A DNA stretch of 49,482 bases from Immundisolibacterales bacterium (GCA_026712715.1 JAPOPW010000022.1:1-49482), one strand, 5' to 3'; shown: positions 16,336 through 26,417, counted from the stretch's first letter. A program made the numbers and translations. Notes: generated by a model from the sequence alone, not told the origin.

Positions 16336-17700
16336 ATGCAAAACAGACAATCCAGGTTCTTCGGTTCAATTCTGTTCGCGCTGTTGCTCATTCCACACTC
16401 GGCGATGGCGGTAGGTCCCCCCGAGACCAAGGAACTGACATTTGGATTCATCAAGCTGACGGACATGGCGCCGCTCGCAATCGCCTACGAAAACGGTTAT
16501 TTCGAAGATGAAGGTCTCGATGTCTATCTCGAGGCCCAACGAACCTGGGCCCAGGTGGTGGAAGCGGTAGCGGGGCGTGTCATTGACGGTGCTCACATGC
16601 TGGCCGGGCAGCCGCTGGCGATGAGGGCTGGACTCGGTCCCGTTCAAGGCCACATCGTCACCCCGATTTCCATGGACCTCAATGGAAATGCCATCACGGT
16701 ATCGAATGAGATATGGGAGGCGGTTTCTTCGAACATCGAACGGAACGACGATGGCCTTCCGGTACATCCAATAAAGGCGAACGTCCTGAAGCCCGTGGTT
16801 GACGCGTTCCGGGGACGCGACGAGTATCTCAAGCTGGGCATGGTCTCTCCCACTTCCACGCACAATTACGAGCTACGATACTGGCTTGCCGCCGGCGGCA
16901 TTCATCCCGGGTTCTACGATGCGAGCAAAGGGGATGCCGGGTCGCGTTCAGGCTGGAACGATTCGGACGTTCATCTCGTCGTGACTCCGCCACCGGAAAT
17001 GCCGAGACTCCTCGAACGGGGAATCATCGGAGGCTATTGCGTGGGTGAGCCTTGGAACCAGCAGGCCGTGTTCACGGGCGTGGGCGTCCCTGTCATCACG
17101 GATAGCGACATCTGGAGGAACAATCCGGAAAAGGTGTTCGGGCTGTCCGCAGAATTCGTTTCCGAGAACCCGAATACCACCGTGCGCATTCTTCGGGCGC
17201 TGCTGCGCGCGGCGAAGTGGCTGGACGAAGGGAACAATACGAACCGTCTAGAGACGGTCGAGATCCTGAGTCGTCCCGAATATGTGGGGGCTCCTCCCGA
17301 AGTCATTTCAAATTCGATGACCGGCTACTTCGAGTACGAACGCGGAGACAAGCGCCCCGCGCCCGACTTCAACTTGTTCTTCCGTGAATTCGCGACCTAT
17401 CCATACTATTCCGATGCGGTCTGGTACCTTACCCAGATGCGACGCTGGGGCCAGATCGCGGAATCGAAGCCCGACGAGTGGTACTTCAAGATTGCCCGCG
17501 AGGTATACCGACCCGACCTGTATGCCATGGCGGCGAACGAACTCATCGAAGAGGGCAGCATGAGCCGGAGCGAATTTCCCGACCTGGGCGAGGAAAGCGG
17601 TTTTCGCCAACCGCACGCTGACTTCATCGATGGCGTGGAGTACGACGGTAACCAACCCAATGCGTATCTGAGAAAGTTCTCTATCGGAATCAAGGACTGA
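16336..17700 (+). CDS. NrtA/CmpA-like ABC transporter substrate-binding protein, orphan
   Basis: Periplasmic binding protein of the nitrate/bicarbonate/sulfonate class (454 residues; NrtA and CmpA are similar). The ATG follows AAGGGAGA at good spacing. A signal peptide ends about AMA-VG (residue 24). Family features: LTFGFIKLTDMAPLAIAYENGYFEDEGL, GAHMLAGQPLAM, a middle insertion (ANVLKPVVDAF), TSTHNYELRYWLAAGGIHPG, VTPPPEMPRLLERGIIGGYCVGEPWNQQAV and the C-terminal AKWLDEGNN and ETVEILSRPEYVGAP. No permease or ATPase follows; the next gene is convergent. Its GC content and codon use are visibly lower than those of its neighbours, suggesting transfer. It may serve a transporter elsewhere or act as a sensor ligand receptor as NasR/NrtA-type proteins do. 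Confidence 0.87.
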   Translation: MQNRQSRFFGSILFALLLIPHSAMAVGPPETKELTFGFIKLTDMAPLAIAYENGYFEDEGLDVYLEAQRTWAQVVEAVAGRVIDGAHMLAGQPLAMRAGLGPVQGHIVTPISMDLNGNAITVSNEIWEAVSSNIERNDDGLPVHPIKANVLKPVVDAFRGRDEYLKLGMVSPTSTHNYELRYWLAAGGIHPGFYDASKGDAGSRSGWNDSDVHLVVTPPPEMPRLLERGIIGGYCVGEPWNQQAVFTGVGVPVITDSDIWRNNPEKVFGLSAEFVSENPNTTVRILRALLRAAKWLDEGNNTNRLETVEILSRPEYVGAPPEVISNSMTGYFEYERGDKRPAPDFNLFFREFATYPYYSDAVWYLTQMRRWGQIAESKPDEWYFKIAREVYRPDLYAMAANELIEEGSMSRSEFPDLGEESGFRQPHADFIDGVEYDGNQPNAYLRKFSIGIKD

Positions 17701-17891
17701 GTATCAACCGGGGGGCCGGTGTCGGCACGCCCGTCTTCCCGGCGCGCTGGGACGCATCGATGCGCGAGGCGTCGCCGGAGGACGGGCGGGTCCGCCGGGT
17801 GCTCGTCACGGACCCTGGCTCGTGGACGAGGATCCGTGGCGGAGCGTGGGGTTGCGCTTGCCCGCGCTTCCCTCATCGCGGCCGGCGCGGG

Positions 17892-18860
17892 TCAGGTGAG
17901 GGCCTGGGGGCAGGGGCGGCCGGCGAAGAACGCGGCGAGGTTGTCGAGGCAGGTGGCGCCCATCGCCATCCGGGTCTCGTGGGTGGCGCTCCCGACGTGG
18001 GGCAGCAGGAACGCGTTCTCGAGGTCGAGATAGCCGGGATGGAGATTCGGCTCGTTGTCGAAGACGTCGAGGCCGGCGGCCGCGACCCGGCCGGAGCGTA
18101 GCGCCGCGACGAGCGCTTCGTCATCCACGATGTTGCCGCGGGCGGTGTTTACCACGATGGCGCCCGCCGGAAGCATCTCGATGCGCTCGGCATCGAGGAA
18201 CTTGACGGTCTCCGGGGTGGACGGGCAGTTGATCGAGAAGAAGTCGCTCACCGCGAGGAGCTCTGCCGGATCGGCGTGAAAGGTCGCCCCCTGCTCCTGG
18301 TCCGCGGGGAGGCGCCGCCGGTTGTGATAGTGGACTTCCATGTCGAAGCCCCTCGCCCGCCGGGCGAGGGCCCGGCCGATGCGGCCCATGCCGAGGATCC
18401 CGAGACGCTTGCCGCTGACGTGGATGCCGAGCATGAGCATCGTGTGCCACCGGTCCCAGCGGCCGCTTCGAACGAATCGGTCACACTCCGCCCCCCGCCG
18501 GGCGGCCGCGAGAATGCAGAGCATCGCAGTGTCGGCAGTCGCGTCGGTGAGCACGTCGGGGGTGTACGTGACCACGATTCCGACGTCACGAGCGGCCGGT
18601 ACGTCGATATGCTCGTACCCGACCGACAAGGTCGCGACGATGCCGATCGAGCCCGTCACCTGCTCCAGCACTTCGCGGCTGAAGCGCTCCGACGGACAGC
18701 ACAGGACCGCGTCGTGCTCGCGGCAGGAGGCAACCAGCTCGTCGGGCGAGAGGATCCGATCCGTCTCGTTCAGCGTGGCCTGGAACTCTCGCTCGAGGCG
18801 CGCCTCGATCTCGGGTGGATAGCGTCGCGTCGCCAGCACCCGCGGCCGCGTTTCGCTCAT
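17892..18860 (-). CDS. D-2-hydroxyacid dehydrogenase (glyoxylate/hydroxypyruvate reductase type)
   Basis: NAD(P)-dependent D-isomer-specific 2-hydroxyacid dehydrogenase, 322 residues. The ATG is preceded by AGGAGGAG. Rossmann glycines GMGRIG (157-162); LSVGYEHIDV (78-87) in the substrate domain; catalytic R241 in NTARGNIVDD, E270 in FDNEP and H288 in LPHVGSAT. The GRHPR branch is likely from SVGYEHIDVPAA and from YHNRRRL (178-184), which suggests NADP preference. It is the last gene of a four-gene minus-strand run behind E1 alpha, E1 beta and the crotonase-fold gene, 143 bases after the latter. It probably interconverts a 2-hydroxy and a 2-keto acid feeding the E1 enzyme. Convergent with the NrtA-like gene. 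Confidence 0.9.
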   Translation of the reverse strand: MSETRPRVLATRRYPPEIEARLEREFQATLNETDRILSPDELVASCREHDAVLCCPSERFSREVLEQVTGSIGIVATLSVGYEHIDVPAARDVGIVVTYTPDVLTDATADTAMLCILAAARRGAECDRFVRSGRWDRWHTMLMLGIHVSGKRLGILGMGRIGRALARRARGFDMEVHYHNRRRLPADQEQGATFHADPAELLAVSDFFSINCPSTPETVKFLDAERIEMLPAGAIVVNTARGNIVDDEALVAALRSGRVAAAGLDVFDNEPNLHPGYLDLENAFLLPHVGSATHETRMAMGATCLDNLAAFFAGRPCPQALT

Positions 18861-19003
18861 GGCATCTCCTCCTCGCCCGGTACGTCGTTTCTGTTCGGGG
18901 TGGGCCCGCCGAATCGGGGCGGCAGCCGTCTGCCGGATTCCGCCGCCCCGCAGTCGGCCACGCTCACTATCGATTCGCGAATCGTCGGTGCCAAACGGTG
19001 CGC

Positions 19004-19807
19004 TCAGGCGCCCACGAAGCTCGGCGGGCGGCGCTCGGCCATCGCCCTCACCCCCTCGCGCCAGTCGCTCGTCGCGCGGAGCCTGGTCTGTTCGACGAGC
19101 TCGTGGTCCGTCGCCCGCTCGACTCGCTCGGCGATGTCGCCGCGGACCGTCGCGCGAGTGGCGACGACCGCGAGCGGCGCCGATGCCGCGATCTCGCGAG
19201 CCATGTCGCAGGCGGCTTCGCGGACCCGCTCGAGCGGCGCAATCGCGTCGGCGAGGCCCCACGCGTGGGCCTCTTCACCCCTGACCCTGCGGCCGGTGTA
19301 GAACATCAGGGCGGCCCGCTGCGTGCCGATGATCTCCGGCAAGGTGGTGGTAAGCCCGAACCCCGGATGGAATCCGAGGCGCGTGAAGTTCGCGCTGAAG
19401 CGGCCCTCGGGGCAGGTCACCCGAAAGTCCGCGGACACCGCGAGGCCGAGGCCGCCGCCGATCGCCGCGCCCTGGACGGCCGCCACCACCGGGGTCTTCG
19501 CCCGGAAGATGCGGACCGCGTGCCGGTACAGATGGCCGCCACCGCTTCCGCCCTGCTCGCCGGTCGTGTCGCGGGCGGCTCCCCCGCCCCCCTGGAAGTT
19601 GGCCCCGGCGCAGAAGTTCTTGCCTTGCGCGGCGAGCACGATGGCGCGGCACTCGGGATGCTCGTCCAGGGCCTCGTAGGCGTCCGCAATCGCGTTGATG
19701 AGATCGACGTCGAAGAAGTTGTGGGGCGGACGCTGGATCTCGACGACCGCGATGTGGCCTTCTTCCAGGGTGACTCCGAGGTCCCGGAAGCTCCCGATGG
19801 TGCTCAT
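19004..19807 (-). CDS. Crotonase-fold (enoyl-CoA hydratase/isomerase) protein lacking the catalytic glutamates
   Basis: 267 residues from an ATG preceded by GAGAGGAGAG. The crotonase fold is clear: oxyanion-hole segments FCAGANF (about 66-72) and GAAIGGGLGLAVSADFRV (about 117-134), then GTQRAALMFYTGRRVRGEEAHAWGLAD. In the position of the hydratase Glu in GQPEILLG it has FSANFTRLG, and the second Glu position (AMEMVLTG) reads AALMFYTG. Both hydratase glutamates are thus absent and simple enoyl-CoA hydration is unlikely. Isomerase, thioesterase, decarboxylase or ring-cleaving crotonases use other residues and remain possible. A Gly-rich loop (73-92) replaces the usual helix near the CoA pocket. 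Same strand as the E1 genes. Confidence 0.87.
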   Translation of the reverse strand: MSTIGSFRDLGVTLEEGHIAVVEIQRPPHNFFDVDLINAIADAYEALDEHPECRAIVLAAQGKNFCAGANFQGGGGAARDTTGEQGGSGGGHLYRHAVRIFRAKTPVVAAVQGAAIGGGLGLAVSADFRVTCPEGRFSANFTRLGFHPGFGLTTTLPEIIGTQRAALMFYTGRRVRGEEAHAWGLADAIAPLERVREAACDMAREIAASAPLAVVATRATVRGDIAERVERATDHELVEQTRLRATSDWREGVRAMAERRPPSFVGA

Positions 19808-20067
19808 CCTCAACTCTCCTCTCCGTTCATCCAAAGCGTTCCCGGTGCCCGGGTCGACCGGGCGTCCCGGCGCCCGGAGACGGCCGGCAATGCCTTCCTT
19901 CGTTCAGTCCGATCGCCGCACCGCGCGGCGACTGTCCACTACGCGCCGCCGGGCGGGCGCGGCGCACGCACCGCGACCCGGCAGGCCGGGCGGAGGACGG
20001 CAGCGAACCGCGTTTCCACCGATCGCTGTCCGCCCCCCTCGCCCGAAGGCGACATCGGCGCGCCCGG

Positions 20068-21027
20068 TCATGCCATCTCGCGAACGGCGGCCGCGATCAT
20101 CTCGTCCGTCACCCGCGCCTGATCCTCGAGCGGAGGGGCGTAGGCGATCGGAATGCGGGGCGCCCCGAGGCGGCGCACCGGCGCTCCCAGCTCCTCCGCC
20201 ACCGTCGCCGCGACCTCGGCCCCGAAGCCGCCCACGGCCACCGCTTCGTGGACCACGAGGAGCCGGCCGGTCCTCGCGACCGACTCCATGACCCGCTCGC
20301 GATCCCAGGGCCAAAGGGTGCGGAGATCGATGACCTCCGGGGAGATTCCCTCTTCCTCGAGCGTGGCCGCGGCGCGTGCGCAAGTCTGCACCATGCGCGA
20401 CCAGCTCACCACCGTCACGTCCGTACCGGCGCGCTCCACCCGGGCGGCGCCGAGGGGGATCGTCCGTTCGTCGCCCTCGGGCACCTCGCCGGCGAGCCCC
20501 CAGAGGTTCTTGTGCTCCATGTAGACGACCGGATCGTCGCAGCGGATCGCGGACTTGAGCAGCCCCTTGTTGTCGGCGGGAGTCGCCGGCGCCACCACGA
20601 CGAGGCCGGGGATGTGGGTGTACCAGGCCTCGAGGGACTGCGAGTGCTGGGCGGCGGACGAGCGCCAGATCCCGATGGGCTCGCGGATCACCATCGGGAC
20701 GCGGGCCTGCCCGCCGAACATGTAGCGCGCCTTGGCCGCCTGGTTGACGAGCTCATCCACCGCGCAGAGCGCGAAGTCCGAGAAGCGCATCTCCACGATG
20801 GGGCGCGTGCCGACCATCGCCGCCCCGACGGACGCGCCCATGATGGACGCCTCCGAGATGGGCGTATCGCAGATCCGTTCCGGTCCGAACTCCTCCGCGA
20901 GCCCCGCGTACTGACCGAAGACGCCGCCGCGCCCGAGGTCCTCGCCAAGCGCCCAGACGTCGGGATCGCGGCGCATCTCCTCCGCGATGGCGATACGGGC
21001 GGCTTCCGCGTAGGTGAGCTCAGGCAT
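20068..21027 (-). CDS. 2-oxoacid/acetoin dehydrogenase E1 component, beta subunit
   Basis: Transketolase-like beta subunit of a thiamine-diphosphate E1 heterotetramer, 319 residues. Begins MPELTYAEAARIAIAEEMRRDPDVWALGEDLG, with the usual GVFGQYAGLAEEFG and DTPISEASIMGASVGAAMVGTRPIVEMRF segments; the EASI glutamate lies where the cofactor-activating Glu is expected. The C-terminal domain has VSWSRMVQTC, DLRTLWPWD and VVHEAVAVGGFGAEVA. It follows the alpha gene by about 115 bases. No E2 (lipoyl) or E3 gene is present, so it must use partners elsewhere or act alone. The alpha sequence leans to the acetoin/branched-chain group. Confidence 0.92.
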   Translation of the reverse strand: MPELTYAEAARIAIAEEMRRDPDVWALGEDLGRGGVFGQYAGLAEEFGPERICDTPISEASIMGASVGAAMVGTRPIVEMRFSDFALCAVDELVNQAAKARYMFGGQARVPMVIREPIGIWRSSAAQHSQSLEAWYTHIPGLVVVAPATPADNKGLLKSAIRCDDPVVYMEHKNLWGLAGEVPEGDERTIPLGAARVERAGTDVTVVSWSRMVQTCARAAATLEEEGISPEVIDLRTLWPWDRERVMESVARTGRLLVVHEAVAVGGFGAEVAATVAEELGAPVRRLGAPRIPIAYAPPLEDQARVTDEMIAAAVREMA

Positions 21028-21142
21028 GCGCCGGTCCCCCGCGACCGCAAATTCCGGACGTGTACGCGCCGGGCCGCTCAGTCATCGATCGTTCGCTCCG
21101 TTACGCAAGATCCCGACGGCCTCCGGCGCGCGTGCCTGCGCT

Positions 21143-22147
21143 TCAGTCGGCCGCATTCCGCGCGGCGGTCGTGTCGAGGACGTCCTCGAATGCCCGCTCC
21201 ACGGCCGGCCAGTCCGCCGCCCGGGCCTCGTCGAACACGGCCTCCATCTCCCGCACCGCCGCGTCGCGCGCCCCCGCGAGCCGTCGCGACTCGACTCCGG
21301 CCTGCTCGAGAAGCGCTTCGCACCGGGCCACCGGGTCGTCCGCCCAGCGGGCCTCGACCTCCGCCGCCTCGCGATACGCCCCCTTGTCGGCCGCGGTATG
21401 GCCCTCGAGGCGCCAGGTCTTCGCGTGGATGAAGCGCGGCTCGCCGGCCCGCGCCGCCGCGATGAAGTCGCGCGCGAGCGCGTCGACGGCGACGATGTCG
21501 TTGCCGTCGACCTCCGCCGCGACCAGCCCCAGGCTCTCCGCGCGCGCCTTCGGACCCGGCCCTGCGGTCAGCGCCTCGGTGCGCGTCGTCGCCGCGAAGC
21601 CGTTGTCCTCGCAGACGAAGAGCACCGGCAGGCGGTACACCGCGGCCCAGTTGAGCCCCTCGAGGAACGGACCGCGGTTCACCGCCCCGTCGCCGAAGAT
21701 GCACACCACGACCCGGTCGTCCGCACTGCGCGATCGCCGCATGTGGACCCCATGCGCGGCGCCGGCCGCGATGAGGATGTTCGCCCCCACCACCCCGTTC
21801 GCCCCGAGCATCCCCACCCCGAAGTCGGCGATGTGCATCGAGCCGCCCTTGCCGCCGCACACCCCGCCTTCGCGGCCGAAGAGCTCACGCATCATGGCGC
21901 CGGCATCCGCCCCCTTGGCGAGGGTATGGCCGTGGCCGCGGTGGTTGGAGAGGAGGAGGTCGGACCGGACGAGGTTGCCGCAGACCCCGGCGGCGACCGC
22001 CTCCTGGCCGATGGAGGCGTGAATCGCGCCGGTCGCGAGGCCCTCGCGGGCGGCCCGGATGGCGGCGCGCTCGAACGCCCGGATGCGCTGCATGGTCGCG
22101 TAGTGGGCGAAGAAACGATCGGTGTCGAGGTTGCGACCCGCGGTCAT
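21143..22147 (-). CDS. 2-oxoacid/acetoin dehydrogenase E1 component, alpha subunit
   Basis: Thiamine-diphosphate-binding alpha subunit, 334 residues. The ATG at 22147 has AGGAGGA upstream and begins MTAGRNLDTDRFFAHY; the frame stays open beyond it but reads as non-coding. Landmarks: SIGQEAVAAGV (45-55), SNHRGHGHTLAKG (67-79), GREGGVCGGKGGSMH (91-105), cofactor motif GDGAVNRG (152-159) with N182 in EDNGFA, and the loop TWRLEGHTAADKGAYR. Family members decarboxylate pyruvate, acetoin or branched 2-oxo acids and pass the acyl group to a lipoyl E2, which is not found here. First gene of a four-gene minus-strand run; its promoter should lie in 22148-22472, shared with the divergent SDR gene. Confidence 0.92.
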   Translation of the reverse strand: MTAGRNLDTDRFFAHYATMQRIRAFERAAIRAAREGLATGAIHASIGQEAVAAGVCGNLVRSDLLLSNHRGHGHTLAKGADAGAMMRELFGREGGVCGGKGGSMHIADFGVGMLGANGVVGANILIAAGAAHGVHMRRSRSADDRVVVCIFGDGAVNRGPFLEGLNWAAVYRLPVLFVCEDNGFAATTRTEALTAGPGPKARAESLGLVAAEVDGNDIVAVDALARDFIAAARAGEPRFIHAKTWRLEGHTAADKGAYREAAEVEARWADDPVARCEALLEQAGVESRRLAGARDAAVREMEAVFDEARAADWPAVERAFEDVLDTTAARNAAD

Positions 22148-23213
<1,066 letters not shown>

Positions 23214-23281
23214 CCCGTTTCCCGGTGCGGCAACTCTGATACCGTTTGCCGCAACCGAAGAGATCGAGAAGGAGATCCGGG

Positions 23282-24184
23282 ATGGCGAGCCACGCGACGG
23301 GCGACGGGGGCATTCCGCCGAGAGACGCGGCGAAGCGCGGGTTGAAACGGGTCATGACCCTGGGCGGCGCCTACGGGACCCGCAACTACACCGTGAAGGA
23401 CCTCCGCGACCAGAAGGGCAAGCGGGTGCTCGTCGAGACGCTGCCGTTCTCCCCGGAGGAGGCGGCGGCCGCCGAGGAGGCCGGCATCGACACCATGAAG
23501 GTGCGCTTCGACCCGCGCCAGCCCGACCTCGCGGCAACCATCCGGCGGGCCGCGCCGAACACGTTCATGGCCTTCTCGGTCGCTCTCGTCGCCGCCGCGA
23601 GCGAGGTGGAGGCGGTGCGGATCGGCTACGACGCGATGGCGATCGGGGCGGACGCGATCATGTGCCAGTGGAGCCCGCGGTTCGTGGCGGCGGCGGCCGA
23701 GGCGGGCATCCCGGTCCAGGGGCACGCGGGCCTCGTGCCGCGCAAGAGCACCTGGACCGGAGGGCTGCGTGCGGTCGGCAAGAACCTCGACGAGGCGATG
23801 TGGGTCTTCCGGGAGGTGAAGGCCCTCGAGAGCGCCGGCGCCTACGCGGTGGAGGTCGAGGTCATCCCGGCCGAGCTCCTCGTCGAGATCAGCCGGCGCA
23901 CCCGGCTCCTCACCTCCTCCATCGGCGCGGGGAGCGGCGGCGACATCCAGTTCCTCTTCGCCGAGGACCTCCTCGGCAACAACCCGCCCCCCTACCCGCG
24001 GCATTCGAAGCAGTACCGGCTGCTCTACAAGCTGGAGGAGCAGATGCAGGCCGAACGGGTGGCCGGTTTCAAGGAGTTCGTCGCCGACGTTCGCGACGGC
24101 CGCTTCCCCGGCCCCGAACACGTCGTCAACGCCCCCGACAACCTCGTCGCCGCCTTCGTCGAAGCAGTCGAGATCCGCGACTGA
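23282..24184 (+). CDS. PanB-like (ketopantoate hydroxymethyltransferase family) protein missing key residues
   Basis: 300 residues, ATG with AAGGAGAT seven bases upstream. The second half is clearly PanB-like: GIPVQGHAGLVPR (142-154), GGLRAVGKNLDEA, ALESAGAYAVEVEVIPAELLVEI (with E193 at the place of the PanB catalytic Glu), SSIGAGSGGDIQFLFAEDLLG and the final EEF-type helix. In the first half, however, the Mg-binding LADLPF reads AFSVAL (S99), and the VKIEGG segment holding the catalytic Lys and a metal-linked Glu reads MCQWSP (C128, W130). Ordinary ketopantoate synthesis is therefore doubtful. A related aldol or retro-aldol step on a branched keto acid, or loss of function, are alternatives. 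Paired with the BDH2-like gene. Confidence 0.8.
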   Translation: MASHATGDGGIPPRDAAKRGLKRVMTLGGAYGTRNYTVKDLRDQKGKRVLVETLPFSPEEAAAAEEAGIDTMKVRFDPRQPDLAATIRRAAPNTFMAFSVALVAAASEVEAVRIGYDAMAIGADAIMCQWSPRFVAAAAEAGIPVQGHAGLVPRKSTWTGGLRAVGKNLDEAMWVFREVKALESAGAYAVEVEVIPAELLVEISRRTRLLTSSIGAGSGGDIQFLFAEDLLGNNPPPYPRHSKQYRLLYKLEEQMQAERVAGFKEFVADVRDGRFPGPEHVVNAPDNLVAAFVEAVEIRD

Positions 24185-24314
24185 CCCCGGCAGCCCGGGC
24201 AGCCCGGCGCGAGAGCCGTGCGCGGTCGCCGTCCGTCAGGGGCACCCTGCCGTGCGGCGGGCCCGAATACTCGCCGGAAGCCGTCCCCCTTGCGAGTCCT
24301 TCGCCTCGGTCCCC

Positions 24315-25394
24315 TCAGTTGAGACGGGCGCCACCCTCGGCATCGAAGAGGTGACACCACTCCCGGTCGAATTCGAAGGCGACCGGATCGCCGGGCCCGA
24401 GCGGGGAGTCCGGATCGACCTTGGCGACGAGCGGCGCGGCTCCGCCGTACTCGAAGAAGACCAGGGTCTCGTCTCCGAGCGGCTCGGTGAGGGTGACGCG
24501 GCCGCCTCCGTCGTCGCTCGGGACCAGCCGGACATGCTCGGCCCGCACTCCGAGGGGGGCGGCGCGGCCCGCCACGTCGGTCGGTGTCGAGGCGGAGAGC
24601 GGCTGCTCCACCCGGGTGGAGCGGAACGCGGGGCCGTCTCCTTCGCCTCCCGCCGCGACCTCGCCCTCAAGGAAGTTCATCGTCGGGATCCCGAAGAACC
24701 CCGCCACGAACCGGGTCGCCGGACGCCGGTAGATCTCGAGCGGCGCCCCCACCTGCTCGATCCGTCCCCCCTGCATCACCACGATGCGGTCCGCCATGGT
24801 CATCGCCTCCGCCTGGTCGTGGGTGACGTAGACGAACGTCGCCCGCAGCCGGTGGTGGAGGTGCTTGAGCTCCGTGCGCATGTCCAGGCGCAGCTTCGCA
24901 TCGAGGCTCGACAGCGGCTCGTCCATGAGGAACACGGAGGGATCGTTGACGATGGTACGGGCGAGGGCGACCCGCTGCGCCTCGCCTCCCGAGCACTCGC
25001 TCGGGCGCTTGTCGATCAACGCGCCGATGTGCATCGCCTCCGCCGCCGCCTTCACCCGACGCTCCACCTCCGCGCCGTCCGTCTTCTTGACCCGAAGCCC
25101 GAATGCGATGTTCTCGAACACCGTCATGTGCGGAAAGAGGGCGAGGTCCTGGAACACCATGCCGAGGCCGCGCTCGCCCGGCTCGAGATCGTTCACCACC
25201 CGGTCGCCAATCCTGATTTCGCCGGAGGTGGGAGTCTCGAGGCCGGAGATCATGTTCAAGGTGGTGGTCTTGCCGCAGCCGGACGGCCCCACCATGATGA
25301 GGAACTCCCCGTCTTCGATGCGAAGATTGACCCCGGCGACCGCGGCGATCGGGCCGAAGCGCTTCACGAGGTCGCGCAGGACTATCTCCGCCAC
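24315..25394 (-). CDS. ABC transporter ATPase, UgpC/MalK type
   Basis: ATP-hydrolysing subunit of a carbohydrate-class ABC importer, 359 residues. Walker A GPSGCGKTT (36-44), Q-loop QDLALFPHMTV, signature CSGGEAQR where most members have LSGGQQQR, Walker B FLMDEPLSSLD and the switch His in VYVTHDQAEAMT. Residues beyond about 235 form the OB-fold regulatory domain typical of MalK/UgpC (FFGIPTMNFLEG, LGVRAEHVRL). The substrate cannot be read. It is the last gene of an eight-gene minus-strand block; its start lies 21 bases after the stop of the MalG-type permease. Convergent with the PanB-like gene. Confidence 0.93.
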   Translation of the reverse strand: MAEIVLRDLVKRFGPIAAVAGVNLRIEDGEFLIMVGPSGCGKTTTLNMISGLETPTSGEIRIGDRVVNDLEPGERGLGMVFQDLALFPHMTVFENIAFGLRVKKTDGAEVERRVKAAAEAMHIGALIDKRPSECSGGEAQRVALARTIVNDPSVFLMDEPLSSLDAKLRLDMRTELKHLHHRLRATFVYVTHDQAEAMTMADRIVVMQGGRIEQVGAPLEIYRRPATRFVAGFFGIPTMNFLEGEVAAGGEGDGPAFRSTRVEQPLSASTPTDVAGRAAPLGVRAEHVRLVPSDDGGGRVTLTEPLGDETLVFFEYGGAAPLVAKVDPDSPLGPGDPVAFEFDREWCHLFDAEGGARLN

Positions 25395-25415
25395 GTCATC
25401 TCTCCTGCCCGGTCT

Positions 25416-26348
25416 TCACTTCCGGATCATCCCGAAGCTGAAGCCCTTGATGAGGTGCTTCTGGATCAGCACCCCGAGAATGACCACCGGAATGGTGATC
25501 ACGGTCCCGATGGCCGCCTGCGGCCCGTACAGGCGCCCTTCCGAGGCGCTCTGGAACTTGTTGAGCAGGACCGGGAGGGTGGTCACCTCGGGGTGGGTGA
25601 GGGTGAGGGCGAGGAGAAACTCGCTCCAGTTGAGGATGAACACGAAGAGGTAGGTGACGACGAGTCCCGACGCCACGAGCGGCAGGACCACCCGGCGAAG
25701 GGTGTACATCCGGCCCGCCCCCATCATTCGCGCCGCGTGCTCCAGGGTATAGGGCACCTCGTCGATGAAGCTCAGCATCATCCAGATGACGAACGGCAGG
25801 GTCGTCGCCACGTAGAGCGCCCCGAGCCCGAAATAGGTGTCGAACAGGATGATTCGGGTGCCGAACAGCACCTCGGTGGTGAACGGGATCATGATCGCGT
25901 AGTACATCAGGATCGGGATCGCGATCACGATGGGGGGCACCATCCGGATGGTGAGGATGATGTGCCGGAACTTGCTCCCCCCGACCGCGAACCGTGAGAT
26001 TGCGTACGCGAGGAACACCCCGAGGACGAGGGCGATGAACGACGCGACGCTGCAGATGAGCAGCGAGTCGCCGAGCGCCTTCCAGATGCTGAACGCCTGA
26101 TCCGTCGCGTCGCGGCTCAGCTCCTCGCCGAGCGCGCTGAACGTGAAGATCTGCCGGTAGTTGTGAATGGTGAAGTCGTGCGGGTACCAGTGGGGCGGCC
26201 ACGACACCCACTCCCCCGCACCCTTGAACGAGGTCGAGACCATCCAGTAGAGCGGGAAGACGATGAAGAACGTCCACGCGAGCAGGATGGCGTGCCGGAC
26301 CCATGCCCGCCGGTGATGCCGGAACCGGCTTCGTGCATCCGCCATCAC
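25416..26348 (-). CDS. Carbohydrate ABC transporter permease, MalG type
   Basis: 310 residues with six hydrophobic helices. The EAA loop that docks to the ATPase reads EHAARMMGAGRMYTLRRVVLPL (split about 205-226). The N-terminal WTFFIVFPLYWMVSTSFKG is the usual MalG opening. The periplasmic insertion after helix 1 (GEELSRDATDQAFSIWKALGD) is common in this family. A second ATG two codons downstream would serve as well. Downstream of the MalF-type permease by about 70 bases and directly upstream of the ATPase gene. Confidence 0.9.
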   Translation of the reverse strand: MMADARSRFRHHRRAWVRHAILLAWTFFIVFPLYWMVSTSFKGAGEWVSWPPHWYPHDFTIHNYRQIFTFSALGEELSRDATDQAFSIWKALGDSLLICSVASFIALVLGVFLAYAISRFAVGGSKFRHIILTIRMVPPIVIAIPILMYYAIMIPFTTEVLFGTRIILFDTYFGLGALYVATTLPFVIWMMLSFIDEVPYTLEHAARMMGAGRMYTLRRVVLPLVASGLVVTYLFVFILNWSEFLLALTLTHPEVTTLPVLLNKFQSASEGRLYGPQAAIGTVITIPVVILGVLIQKHLIKGFSFGMIRK

Positions 26349-26417
26349 CGGTACCCCGCGCCCGTCATCGCCGCAACCCCGGTCCTGTCTCCACCCTCGC
26401 GTTCTCCCTCTCGCCGC

